Positions 26,736-36,183 of a DNA stretch of 64,000 nt are shown in pieces. How positions within the stretch are numbered: position 1 is the first letter of the stretch; every line of letters begins with the position of its first letter. A program made the translations under genes and the position numbers. Source of the stretch: Natronococcus sp. CG52 (lineage in GTDB: Archaea; Halobacteriota; Halobacteria; Halobacteriales; Natrialbaceae); assembly GCF_023913515.1 (NCBI RefSeq), contig NZ_CP099392.1, forward strand, positions 328,953 through 392,952, given 5' to 3'. The notes beneath the pieces are model-generated. The model had not been told where the DNA came from, did no database searches, and saw nothing but the letters and a program-made list of their open reading frames with translations.

Positions 26736-26984
26736 GGGGGTTCTCCCTCGATATCCGCGTCTCGTCGGTCTTCCACCTCACCGATCCGTTGCCGTCCGCT
26801 GAACGGTGGCTATTCGCCGGATCACTCGCCCTGTGTCTCGTCTCCCTCGGCGACGACGTGGCGTTCGCTCGCGAATGGCTGACGGCCGTTCCGCTCGATC
26901 GACGCGGTACCGCACACTTGGTCTCGAGGCGGTCGGTATGACCGAGGAGTCCACGATGACCGAACCTCGGCTCAGACGTCTGGT

Positions 26985-27393
26985 TCAGGAGCCGGCCCCA
27001 GTTCCGATACCCCCGACGAGCAGATAGGCAGCGACGAGCGCGATCGCGAGCACGCCGTCGACGACGGCGACCGACGTGGCACCGACTGCGTCGCTACCGA
27101 CGCCGAGGAGGAAGACTCGACCGCCGCTTTGTGGAAGATCACCAGCTCCCAGATCCCGGGATACTGTCCGGGGCGGTAGGCTATAACAACAGGTAGATCC
27201 CGGCGAACACTAGGAACCCGAACAGCTGCCAGCTCTCGATGACGAACGTCTCGGGGTCCGCAACGCGGATGGACGACGCCGTTACGATGAAGGAGACGAC
27301 CGCGCCGAGCGCGGCGAGTATCAGAACGGCAGTCGCCAGTCTCCGCTCCCCCGATGAAATCGGTTTCGAACCGCCGGTAGCTGGCTCAGTCAT
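26985..27393 (-). pseudogene. Four-helix small membrane protein, two frameshifts
   Basis: From the ATG at 27393 the frame gives MTEPATGGSKPISSGERRLA, then two hydrophobic stretches ending WQLFGFLVFAGIYLLL and a stop at 27181. One frame away the sequence continues as AYRPGQYPGIWELVIFHKAA, and after a second shift near 27090 as VFLLGVGSDAVGATSVAVVD plus a last helix ending at 26985. The rebuilt protein is about 136 residues with four helices and is DoxX-like in layout. The first 70 residues might still be made alone. Family not named with confidence. Confidence 0.55.
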
Positions 27394-27537
27394 GGAATCC
27401 CTGCGCTTCGATGCTCGATGCTCATTTCGGTGATCCGACTCCGTCACTGCTGGCCGCCGGGCGAACCCGTTCGCTGCGGTCGACGGACGCGGCCGTCAGC
27501 GTTCGCGGGCCAGGTGAACTGCCTCCCGCATTGGTGA

Positions 27538-27876
27538 GGGCCAAACACGGTTGAAGCGGGGAAGCGGCCGCTAAGCAATATGAGTCCGTCCATCGTCATG
27601 CAGACTGGCGAACCGGTCAACACCGCCGGCTCGCCAGGCGGACTCCAGATCATTACAACGACTGCCCACGCCATTCTCCACGGGATCGCCTACGACCTCG
27701 ATCCGTTGGACGCAATCGAGGAGCCGAGTATCAACACGACTGACTACCCACCGATCGGATACGAAACGGGCGTCCCCGACGCTGCGCGCGAGCAAACGGC
27801 GGAGTGGGACAGGTCTGAGGCAACGCCCAGACCCACGGAAACGCCCAGACCATCAAGACCGACGGCGACGAGTTAA
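27538..27876 (+). pseudogene. C-terminal remnant of gamma-glutamyltranspeptidase
   Basis: The frame from 27538 reads NTVEAGKRPLSNMSPSIVMQ, then GEPVNTAGSPGGLQIITTTA and ILHGIAYDLDPLDAIEEPSI. The SPSIV and GSPGG motifs are specific for the small subunit of gamma-glutamyltranspeptidases, where the double Gly lines the active site. The N-terminal three quarters, including the catalytic Thr, are absent; an in-frame TGA at 27535 precedes the fragment. After about residue 80 the sequence degenerates. It is a deletion remnant. Confidence 0.75.
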
Positions 27877-28188
27877 TCGGGGGTCGACCCGGCCCGTGAC
27901 GGTCAAACCGTCGGGTTTGATCGGGGAGGCTGCCGTGGACGTGGACAGAGCGACTAACGAACTACGGAGTGGAACGTCACAGGCTACGGAACTGGGGAAT
28001 TAGCTGAGACAGGTGATCGAGCAAATCGGAAAAACGATTGGGCCACGGAGACGGTTGATGTCCTCTGCACACCGAAACGCAATCGGGATCAGTACAGCGT
28101 CAGCGTTCCCGGTCGAAACTGACCCGACCCGATCGAGGCTCTGTTGACGCGTGGAACGATCACAACCGTCTTGCCCGTCCGAGGTGAA
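27877..28188. other. Intergenic before tetR/MATE
   Basis: No gene seen. The right end holds the promoter and palindromic operator of the tetR gene. Confidence 0.4.
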
Positions 28189-28198
28189 TGAACGTTCA
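28189..28198. promoter_or_regulatory. Palindrome TGAACGTTCA before tetR
   Basis: A perfect ten-base palindrome ending four bases before the ATG at 28203 and overlapping an earlier possible ATG at 28188. A TetR dimer bound here would block the tetR-MATE transcript. Its position argues for a start at 28203 or 28212. Confidence 0.5.
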
Positions 28199-28202
28199 AC
28201 CA

Positions 28203-28832
28203 ATGGGATCGATGGACCTCTTCGAGGACGAGCCAGCTAGCACCCGAGAGGCCATCATGCAGGCCACTTACCGGGCGCTCCGTAAACACGGCTACGCCGG
28301 GCTGACGATCCAGCGAATCGGCGACGAGTTCCCGAAGAGCAAGTCGCTCCTCTATCACCACTACGACGGAAAGGACGCGCTCTTGCTCGAGTTCCTCTCG
28401 TTCATGCTCGAGCGCTTCGAGGCGACGATCCCGGATCGCGAGTACGGTGACGCCCGCGAACACCTCGAGGCGATCCTCGACCACGCGCTCCCGACGGACC
28501 TCGATTCCGAGCGGGCGGAGTTCAGGGCCGCGATGGTCGAGCTGCGAGCGCAGGCTGCGACCGACGAGGCCTACCGCGAGCACTTCACCCGGAACGACCG
28601 ATTCTTCCGTCGGCGACTCGCCACGGTCGTTCGCCGCGGAATCGAAGAGGGCGTCTTCCGGGACGTCGATCCGGAACGGGCGGCCGCGATGGTGCTCTCG
28701 TCGATCCACGGCGCGATGCAGGAGGAAGCGACGACCGACACCGAGCGGACCGCGGCCGTCCGAGAAGAGCTGCGAGCCTACGTCGAGTCTCGTCTACTCG
28801 CACCGGACGTCGAACTGGAGGCGATCGAGTGA
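28203..28832 (+). CDS. TetR/AcrR family regulator of MATE gene
   Basis: 209 residues from ATG 28203; ATG 28212 (MDLFEDEP) is equally possible. The DNA-binding domain is near residues 12-55: REAIMQATYRALRKHGYAGL, then IGDEFPKSKSLLYHHYDGKD with the SKSLLYHHYxxKD recognition helix. The rest is a helical ligand domain. The stop overlaps the GTG start of the MATE transporter gene, so both are one transcript and the regulator very likely controls efflux. The palindrome TGAACGTTCA immediately upstream is the likely operator. Confidence 0.85.
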   Translation: MGSMDLFEDEPASTREAIMQATYRALRKHGYAGLTIQRIGDEFPKSKSLLYHHYDGKDALLLEFLSFMLERFEATIPDREYGDAREHLEAILDHALPTDLDSERAEFRAAMVELRAQAATDEAYREHFTRNDRFFRRRLATVVRRGIEEGVFRDVDPERAAAMVLSSIHGAMQEEATTDTERTAAVREELRAYVESRLLAPDVELEAIE

Positions 28833-30339
28833 GCCGGGATCGCTCGGTCAACGTCGTCGACGGGGGGTTAGTGTGGCCGCTGATCGTCCTTTCGGTGCCG
28901 ATCGTCCTCACCAACCTGCTGATGGTCGGCTACAACCTCGCCGACACGTTCTGGGTCGGGCGCCTCGGTCAGGCGGGCGTCTCCGCGCTGTCGTTCTCGT
29001 GGGCGATCATCTTCCTGGTGATCAGCTTCGGGATCGGCTTCAACGTCGCGGGGACGGTGCTCGTCGCCCAGAACAAGGGCGCCGGCAACCTCGACGGGAT
29101 CAGCCGGGTCGCCGGCCAGACGGTCACGTTCGTCTTCCTGCTCTCGATGCTCATCGCCGTCGTCGGGTTTTTCCTCACGCCCTCGATGCTCCGGCTCATC
29201 GGTGCCGAATCGGGGACCCTGGAATACGAGTACGCCCTCGCGTACACCCGGACGGAGTTCGTCGGAATGCCGTTCATCTTCGCGTTCTTCGTCTTTCAGT
29301 CGCTGCTTCAGGGCTGGGGTGATACGCGGACGCCGCTGTACCTCATGACGTTCAGCGTCGCGCTCAACGTCGTCATCGATCCGTTTTTCATCCTCGGATT
29401 CCAGGATAACGTCGTCTTCGCGTGGTTCGGCCTCGAGGCGCTCGAAGCCTCCTGTTCGCGCTCACGGGGTTCGACGGCTGGGCTGTGCAGGGCGCGGCGT
29501 TCGCGACGATTCTCTCGCGCGGGCTCGCCGCTGGGATCGGAATCTGGCTGCTGCTCTCGGGATCGGTCGGCATCCAGCTCACCCGGAGCGACTTTCGGCT
29601 CCGGATGGAGACGGTCAAACAGCTCGTTACGATCGGGACGCCCGCGAGCATCGAGATCAGCACCAAGGCGTTCAGCGTGACGATCCTCACCGCGCTGGTC
29701 GCGCTGGCCGGCCCGACGGCGGTGGCCGGCTACGGTATCGGGACCCGCATCACGTCGATGGTCGTGCTGCCGGCGCTCGGACTCGCCCGCGGCGTCGAGA
29801 CTCTCGTCGGACAGAACCTCGGCGCCCGGCAGGCCGACCGCGCCAAACGCGGTGTGTACGCCGCGGCCGGACTCGTCGCCGGTTGTTTTCTCCTCTTCAG
29901 CGTCTTCGTCTACGTTCTCGCCGATCCGATTATCGGTGTCTTCATCACTGGATCGGGTGCAACCGAAGTGACGGCGATCGGTGCCGAGTATCTGCGTATC
30001 ATCTCCCTTTCGTTCGTCTTCCTCGGGGTTTTCTACATCGTGCAGGGCGCGTTCCGCGGCAGCGGCAGCACCCGGATCGCGATGGGATTCGCGATTATCG
30101 GCTTCATCGTTCTCCGCCCGTTGCTCGCCTACGGTCTCGCCGAGCCCCTGGGAATGGGCGCCACCGGCGTCTTCATCGGCGACGCCCTGACGAACGTCGT
30201 CATCGTCGTTCTCGCCGGGCTGTACCTCCTCCGGGGAACCTGGACCGACAGCGTGATCGAGGAAGGAGCTGACCCGGAGCCGGAGATCGACGCGGGAGAT
30301 CACGCAACGCCAGTGAGTGACGGGTTCGAGGACGACTAA
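28829..30339 (+). pseudogene. MATE family efflux transporter, one frameshift
   Basis: Two frames together make a complete MATE protein of about 503 residues. The first, from the GTG at 28829, gives SVPIVLTNLLMVGYNLADTF, WVGRLGQAGVSALS and the LQGWGDTRTPLYLM loop. Near 29450 one base is missing (LEALEA, then LLFALTGFDGWAVQGAAFAT in the next frame) and the second half runs to 30339. MATE pumps export drugs or cations in exchange for Na+ or H+. Apart from this lesion the gene is well preserved, so a read error is as likely as inactivation. Confidence 0.8.
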
Positions 30340-30510
30340 CTCCTCGGACGGAGTGGAGGAGCGCGTTTGAGCGCCTCATCGCGTCAAAACGGTCTTTTGA
30401 AGCGCTTGAATTGCGCATTTTCCGGTTTGAAGGGAAGATCGAACGGTTGAATTTCGTGAGGGCAGTCCGATCTCGGCCGGCAAGAGCGGTTTTCAACCGA
30501 CATCGACCGC

Positions 30511-31843
30511 TCACTCGGCAGTTTCTGGAACGGGAACTCTCTCCTCCGTTTCCACGACGTAGCGGTCGGGCAGTTCCGGTTCGGGCTCCCGGCCGACGGT
30601 GAAAAAGCGCTCGGTGCGTGTGAGTTCCTCCGTTGCAGGACTCGGCTTCGTGATCCGCTCGTAGTCCACCGTCACACCCGCCGGTTCGGCGGCGATGCGA
30701 ACGGCAGCAAGCTGGTAGGACGGATAGAACACGGGCGGCAGGATGCCGATAATCCCGTCCCGACGGTGGAGTCGCTTCAGCCACGTTCCGGTGTTGACCA
30801 GTATCCCCCCGTCGGTCTCCTGAATCGACGGTCGGTGGGTGTGACCGTAGCAGAAGATCGTCGTCTCCGGCTGATCGGCGAAGGTTTCGCGAGCGGATTC
30901 TTCGTACGGTGCTTCGGGATCGACGGTCAGATCGGTCTCGAAGATCCCGAAGCGGTCGACAGTCTTCCGAATGTCCCGTCGGATGAAGTACAACGGGATG
31001 CCCACGAGCAACAGCAGGCCGGCGACGGACGCGTTGAGCGCGAGGAAGAACCAGGCTGCCGTGCCGGCCCTGCCGAACTGGCCGAGAAACGCTTCCGTTC
31101 GGTCGACCGGCGCCGACCAGATACCCAGGACGTCCAATCCCGCCAGCACGGCGAGGATCGCACTCACGTTGAACAACAGCAAGAAGGGAACCAGCGAGTA
31201 GCGCAGCAGCGGGTTCATCTCGCGGTAGAAGTACTTCGAGAGGAGCCAGACCGGCATCCGTTCGGTCGGCGTGACCGCTTGAACGTCCTTCAGCCAGTTG
31301 TACCGCCCGCGATCGGGCTTGGCCCGCCCGGCTCGTCACGAGGGTGTTGTAGTAGTAGCCGAGCGGCGTCGCGTGGGGATTCCCCCAATCCTCGATCTGG
31401 TTGTTGGGATCCTGCTGGTGGCCGTGCTCGAAGTGGATCGCCTGCTCGCCGACCGGCCGAGAGATCGACTGGTCCTGGATGAGATCGACGTTGTACGCAG
31501 CGAATCGCTCCACGTACTCGTCGTAAGCCGCGAGTTCGTGGTCGTGATTGCCCGGCAACAGCGTGATCGGAATATTCTCGCCGGTCGCACGGAACTGTTC
31601 GAACAGCTTCGGATACGTTTCTTCGAGCACGTCGAACTTCTCGATACCCTGGGACTTCGTAAACTCCCAGAGCCCGAACGCGTCACCGTTGATGATCAAC
31701 TCGGCGTTCTCGTCAGTTGTCTCCAGGCGCTCGAGAAACGCGAGTAGTTCTTCGATAAACTCGACCTCTTCGAGCTGTTCGTCACCGCCGATGTGAAGGT
31801 CACTGATTACGTAATAGACCCGATCATCGGTGTCGTTGCCCAT
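30511..31843 (-). pseudogene. Metallophosphoesterase with membrane segment, one frameshift
   Basis: The gene begins MGNDTDDRVYYVISDLHIGG (31843) and shows the calcineurin-like metal motifs in order: DLHIG, NGDAFGLWE, LLPGNHDHE and later HGHQQD. Near 31325 one base is lost. The next frame continues DRGRYNWLKDVQAVTPTERM, then two hydrophobic segments (LLLFNVSAILAVLAGLDVLG and WFFLALNASVAGLLLLVG) and the last metal motif FCYGHTHRPS. The rebuilt protein is about 443 residues. A membrane pair inserted inside the phosphoesterase fold is notable. It probably acts on a phospho-lipid or nucleotide at the membrane (inference). Confidence 0.78.
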
Positions 31844-31921
31844 CGTCTCCAGACCTTACGGCCATCTCAAAAAGGTATTGTCTTCTCCGTCGATTCCTGT
31901 CGTCCGAACAACTGGTTAGCG

Positions 31922-32887
31922 TTACTCGTGAATGCCCATCGCGCTAATCTGTTCCTGATATCGGTTCCGGATGGTGACCTCGGTTACCTGGGCGACGTCG
32001 GCGACGTCCCGCTGTGTCTTTTTCTCGTTGCACAGGAGTGCGCTCGCGTAGATTGCAGCCGCGGCGTATCCGGTCGGTGATTTGCCCGACAGCATCCCCT
32101 GTTCGGCGGTGGTCTCGATGATTTCGTTCGCTTTCGACTGTACTTCTTCGGAAAGCTCAAGCTCGGAGCAGAAGCGAGGCACGTACTTCTTCGGATCGAC
32201 GGGTTCCATCTCGAGACTGAGCTCCTGCGAGATGTATCGGTACGTGCGACCGATCTCCATCCGATCGACGCGCGAGACCGCCGCGACTTCGTCCAGCGAC
32301 CGCGGGATCCCCTCCATACGACAGGCCGCGTACAGCGTGCTCGTGGCAACGCCCTCAATCGAGCGTCCACGGATGAGGTCCTCCTTGAGCGCGCGTCGGT
32401 AGAGCACGCTCGCAACTTCTCGGACGGACCGGGGAACGCCCAGGGCGGAGGCCATTCGATCGGTTTCGGAGAGCGCAAACTGAAGGTTTCGCTCGCCAGC
32501 GTCCTTCGTCCGAATGCGCTCCTGCCACTTGCGCAGCCGACTCATTTGATTCCGTTTCTCCGAGGAGAGGGAGCGTCCGTAGGCGTCTTTGTTCTTCCAG
32601 TCGATCGTCGTGGTGAGACCCTTATCGTGCATCGTCTGGGTCGTTGGCGCCCCGACGCGGGATTTGCTGTCCCGCTCCGATTGATTGAACGCCCGCCACT
32701 CGGGTCCGTGATCGATAGCCTCCTCCTCGAGGATCAGCCCGCAGTCTTCACAGCTAATTTCGCTCCCGTCCGAGCTCCTAATGAGTGTGCTCGAATCACA
32801 TTCTGGACAGGTCTGAACACCCTTCTGCTCAGTTGTTTCCCGTTCTGTCTCATCCTCCTTCTCCCGCTGGCGAGTCGGGCGTTTCAT
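31922..32887 (-). CDS. tfb: Transcription initiation factor TFB
   Basis: 321 residues. The N-terminal zinc ribbon has C27, C30, C46 and C49 (CPECDSST and CEDCG). The B-finger region follows ([20 protein letters not shown]), then two cyclin repeats at about 120-215 and 220-315, with [20 protein letters not shown] and [23 protein letters not shown] bridges TBP and RNA polymerase at archaeal promoters. Haloarchaea carry several TFB paralogues, and this one sits alone, not in a translation or transcription operon, so it is likely an accessory TFB. Confidence 0.93.
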   Translation of the reverse strand: MKRPTRQREKEDETERETTEQKGVQTCPECDSSTLIRSSDGSEISCEDCGLILEEEAIDHGPEWRAFNQSERDSKSRVGAPTTQTMHDKGLTTTIDWKNKDAYGRSLSSEKRNQMSRLRKWQERIRTKDAGERNLQFALSETDRMASALGVPRSVREVASVLYRRALKEDLIRGRSIEGVATSTLYAACRMEGIPRSLDEVAAVSRVDRMEIGRTYRYISQELSLEMEPVDPKKYVPRFCSELELSEEVQSKANEIIETTAEQGMLSGKSPTGYAAAAIYASALLCNEKKTQRDVADVAQVTEVTIRNRYQEQISAMGIHE

Positions 32888-33200
32888 CAGTCAACTGTAG
32901 AAAGTCGCCCGAGACGGTTAAATACTTGGAGCAATCGGCCAGGTAAAGAGTTGAATACGCACGGCTTCTATACCGATAAAATGAGACTGTTGATCCTACT
33001 TAAATCCGTCTATGAGACGATACCGGGCCGGCTTCGACGCTCGCACGCTCGCTGAGAATCGATGCGTGTTCACCGAGGTGTCGTTCGAGAACTGTATCCC
33101 CTCGAGCGGTCCGGTCCGCGGATCGAGCGCGGAGAGGGCTCAACAGCAGAGTCGAGCCTCTTTGGTGGTGACGGTTATCCACCGGTCGTGTTACGGACGG

Positions 33201-33328
33201 CTATAGTAACCACTGAAACGGGTTCCACACCGATCGCACTGTCCGCGGTTCTCGCTTGCTTCGCTCGCTCCGACCCGCGCTCCCGTCGTGCGATTTGGTG
33301 TGCACCGACTTTCAGTGGCGACTACAAG
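33201..33328. repeat. MITE-like palindromic element, copy 1
   Basis: The left end CTATAGTAACCACTGAAA continues into GGTTCCACACCGATCGCAC. The right end is its imperfect inverse, GTGCGATTTGGTGTGCAC, then TTTCAGTGGCGACTAC. About 48 bases of GC-rich spacer lie between. No transposase is present. Copy 2 at 39979-40064 shares both ends. Confidence 0.7.
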
Positions 33329-33380
33329 AGAGGCCCCACAGCCAGCATCCGCGAACAAAGTGAGTGGCTTCCCGCCGAAG

Positions 33381-33508
33381 CGGACAAAGTCCGCGAAGAC
33401 GGCCCTTTTAGCGTAGATTTTTGGGCCCAGCGCGGAACCGAGGTTCCGATCGAAGTCGTTCGAGACGGCGAAGCCGTCTCGTGATGACGAGAGACCGAAG
33501 GTCTCTCG
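33381..33508. repeat. Cluster of four perfect short hairpins
   Basis: In order: GCGGAC-AAA-GTCCGC (33381-33395), CGGAACC-GA-GGTTCCG (33433-33448), CGAGACGGC-GAA-GCCGTCTCG (33461-33481) and CGAGAGACC-GAA-GGTCTCTCG (33488-33508). Stems are perfect, and the last two have nine base pairs and a GAA loop. Confidence 0.7.
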
Positions 33509-33748
33509 AACCACGAGGAATCCCGAGGCGAAAAAGGTACGCGCGCGCATGAAATATCTGCTTCGGACAAAATCACGGCTGTGCAAGGGGATTTCAACGA
33601 GATCATAGATCCCTCAGTAACGTCCAGTTTTTCGGAACTGGGAGGTGATTCGAGACGGAGATAACGGAAGCGTCGGGTTCTTCAGCGATCCTGTGAAGAG
33701 TCGTGGGTTTGACGTTAAACGTACCGCGGCCGCCGGACCACAGGAATG

Positions 33749-34621
33749 TCAAACTGCGATGAGCGCTACTCCGACGACAGCCAGGACGGCAGCGACGAGC
33801 CGAAGTCGAAAGTATCGCTCGCCGAGGAGGATCCCGCCGAGAACGACGGCGATGATCGCCTGCGTATTGATGATCGGAGAGGCGATACTCGCCGGCAGCA
33901 CTGCAAATGCGAGCGTCGTTACGTGCTCGCCGAGCGCGACGATCGCGCCCCCGGCGGCCAGTTTGGGAAGGTCCCCTCGAATCGCCGTCGGCGGATTTCT
34001 GACCGCGCTCGGGAAGAGAACGACCGCGACGCCGAACAGCAGTATCGGGACCCAGAGCGTTCCCGGGATGGCGAGTTCCTGTAGCGAGACCCGTTTTCCG
34101 AGGTCACTGACCGCGTAGCACATCGCACTCAGCAACGCGAGCTGTGCGGGCCGTGAGCGTGCAGCCTTGATGAACGGCTGGAAGAACCCGCCAGGGTCGT
34201 AGTTCGCGACGTACACCGCGAGCGTCGCGACGAGGACACCGACGACCTGTAGCCGTGTGAGAAATTGGCCGAGCAAAACGATCTCGAGCGGGAGGACGAA
34301 CATCGGGACGATCTTGTTGATCGGCGCCACGTACGAAACGTCTCCGTCGTCGATCGCCTGCAGGAACAACACGAACGCGACGGCGGTCATGACCACTGTG
34401 AGGGCGACGATACCCAGTTCGAAGAGACCCATGCCATCGAACAGGTTCCTCGAGAACTCCGTCTGCGTGATCACGACCGGAAGGTACCAGGTGATCGCGA
34501 ACGCGTTGAGGAGCACAGTTAGTGCCGCCGGCGGATAGCCGGAAAACGACCGCTTCAGCACGTAAATGTAGAAGCCCCAGACGAAGGCTGCAACGATCGC
34601 AAAGCCGACACCAGCGTCCAT
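33749..34621 (-). CDS. EamA/DMT family transporter
   Basis: 290 residues with ten hydrophobic helices in two repeated EamA halves (about 1-140 and 150-290). The first begins GFAIVAAFVWGFYIYVLKRS. The second ends ASIASPIINTQAIIAVVLGG, then ILLGERYFRLRLVAAVLAVV, the typical closing motif of the drug/metabolite superfamily. Members export amino acids, nucleosides or drugs; substrate unknown. No operon partner. Complete length, no lesion. Confidence 0.85.
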   Translation of the reverse strand: MDAGVGFAIVAAFVWGFYIYVLKRSFSGYPPAALTVLLNAFAITWYLPVVITQTEFSRNLFDGMGLFELGIVALTVVMTAVAFVLFLQAIDDGDVSYVAPINKIVPMFVLPLEIVLLGQFLTRLQVVGVLVATLAVYVANYDPGGFFQPFIKAARSRPAQLALLSAMCYAVSDLGKRVSLQELAIPGTLWVPILLFGVAVVLFPSAVRNPPTAIRGDLPKLAAGGAIVALGEHVTTLAFAVLPASIASPIINTQAIIAVVLGGILLGERYFRLRLVAAVLAVVGVALIAV

Positions 34622-34714
34622 TACTCGGCTGGAGGAATGTCCGATACATCAGTCGTTCGATCGAGTGATCACTCGGAACTCACCAGCCGCCTATCGCGAG
34701 CGGACGCGACGCCA

Positions 34715-35065
34715 TCACTGCGAAACCGGAGCGGCGTCGACGAGTGCAACGCGCGTATAGAGGTCGATCACACTGCAGACGAGCACGGCGAGTGGAACGG
34801 CCACGTCGATGAACGTCACGCCCTCGAGCCGAACGATGGTGATCACGAGCGGTTCGACGACCGTGCCGTCGACGAGGAGCGTCCCGGTGCTGAGGAAGAC
34901 GAGCGCAGCCGCGTACAGTACTGCCCAGCTGAGACCGCGCATCCACTGACGGGTGTAACAGTGTCCGACGCCCGGAAAACACACCGCCAGAAGGTACGCT
35001 GGCCACGTCTTCACGCGTGCGACGACCGCGAGCGAACGGCTCACCGCGGGTTGTGTCGTGAGCAT
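34715..35065 (-). CDS. Small membrane protein, DUF-type
   Basis: 116 residues with three hydrophobic helices, about 19-33, 44-60 and 84-106. The segment YLLAVCFPGVGHCYTRQWMR followed by a helix matches a common archaeal and bacterial pattern of small TM2-like or DUF proteins (AxxFPGxGHxYxxxWxRG). Function unknown. It faces the same way as the EamA gene but is separated from it by 93 bases. Confidence 0.65.
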   Translation of the reverse strand: MLTTQPAVSRSLAVVARVKTWPAYLLAVCFPGVGHCYTRQWMRGLSWAVLYAAALVFLSTGTLLVDGTVVEPLVITIVRLEGVTFIDVAVPLAVLVCSVIDLYTRVALVDAAPVSQ

Positions 35066-35297
35066 GGTGCTATCGCCTCCGGAAGGGCGGTAGTCGGTGA
35101 TCGACGAGGGACGATACGGGTGTGGTCGATGGTGCCTCCATAGAGTCCGTATCCAGACTCGGCCTCAAAAACGTCAGTCAGACGGGCGTACGACACCGTG
35201 CAGGGCGCGGCGGATCGCTATCGAGCGACGCCGGGCGAGACGTCCAACGTCGCACGCTGCCGATCCGACGAAAGGAGTGTGCGGCGGCGTGAGTCGC

Positions 35298-35893
35298 TCA
35301 CCGGTCCAACTCGTTCTTGAGCTCCGCGACCGCCACGGCACCGACGCCGGTTGCGATGGAGAGCGCCCGCTTGCGCGCTCTCGTATCGGCTAACTCGAGC
35401 AGCAAGACCGAGTCGTCGCCCCGGTCGACGTGTGCACTGCCGAGCGCCTCGCACCGACGACCGTCGGGCATCGTGGCGGCGGCCTTCACCTGACAGTAGG
35501 TGAACTCCGTTTCGTGGGGCGAGACCAGGACGTCCGTCTCGACGTCGATATCGTAGAAGTGCGAGAGCACTTCGAAACCCTTCCGGTTGATCGCCTGCGT
35601 GCCGTCGATCTCGTCGATGAATTCGCCGGGAACCCACTCGAGCGGGTCGTCGGAGATCGACCGGTCCGAAGCTCGTACGCCGTCGGGTCGACGGCGTCGG
35701 TATCAGCAGCCGCGTCGGCATCGATAACCTCGGGCGTTACCGGATCGGGATCGGACGGACTCGGCGGCACGAGTTCGACGTCCATACCGAGATCCTCGAG
35801 CTCGTCCATCGCGCCCTCGGCCTCGCCTCGGGAGTCGAACTCCCGTTCTTTTCCGCTCCCCGTATCTCGGACGATCCACGCGCTAGTACTCAC
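35298..35893 (-). pseudogene. Haloarchaeal hypothetical protein, one frameshift
   Basis: From a GTG at 35893 the frame reads STSAWIVRDTGSGKEREFDS, an acidic Pro/Asp linker, then DPTAYELRTGRS. Near 35665 one base is lost and the next frame continues SISDDPLEWVPGEFIDEIDG, FEVLSHFYDIDVETDVLVSP and VKAAATMPDGRRCEALGSAH, ending KNELDR at 35298. The rebuilt protein has about 198 residues. The second half has the look of small haloarchaeal Rad52-like or plasmid-borne proteins, but I cannot name it. Only one lesion is seen, so a read error is possible. Confidence 0.6.
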
Positions 35894-36183
35894 GTTTCTC
35901 ACCTCGTCGTACGTACGTGGCGAGCGGCTAACCGTTCGTCGGTTTCGACTGGACCGTAAGTGCCGTATTCCCCGCCTACGACCGCCATCAGCCAAGAGTT
36001 TGATAGTCTAACTTCTCGTCGACGCCACCTGTTCGCAGTCGAACAGCTGATCGGCTCACTCGAACGACTGACGCCCGACGGCGAACGCGTTACGATCGCG
36101 CTAGGGTTCCTCCTGCTCGGCGCCCACGGAGTGACGCTCCTGTTCGGTGTGCCTACCGCTCGATCCTCCCCGCGGAGCGGCCC

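Larger units (their letters stand above)
32888..33748. other. Long intergenic region with MITE-like element and hairpins
   Basis: 861 bases without a supported gene. It contains a palindromic element at 33201-33328, four perfect hairpins at 33381-33508 and a GCGCGCGC alternating tract near 33542. The open frame covering part of it (33062-33484) is formed by the repeats themselves. Confidence 0.5.

Noticed and set aside
33062..33484. 140-codon plus-strand frame over the MITE and hairpins
   Set aside because: The coding-like appearance comes from the repeats; no domain and no promoter at the right spacing.
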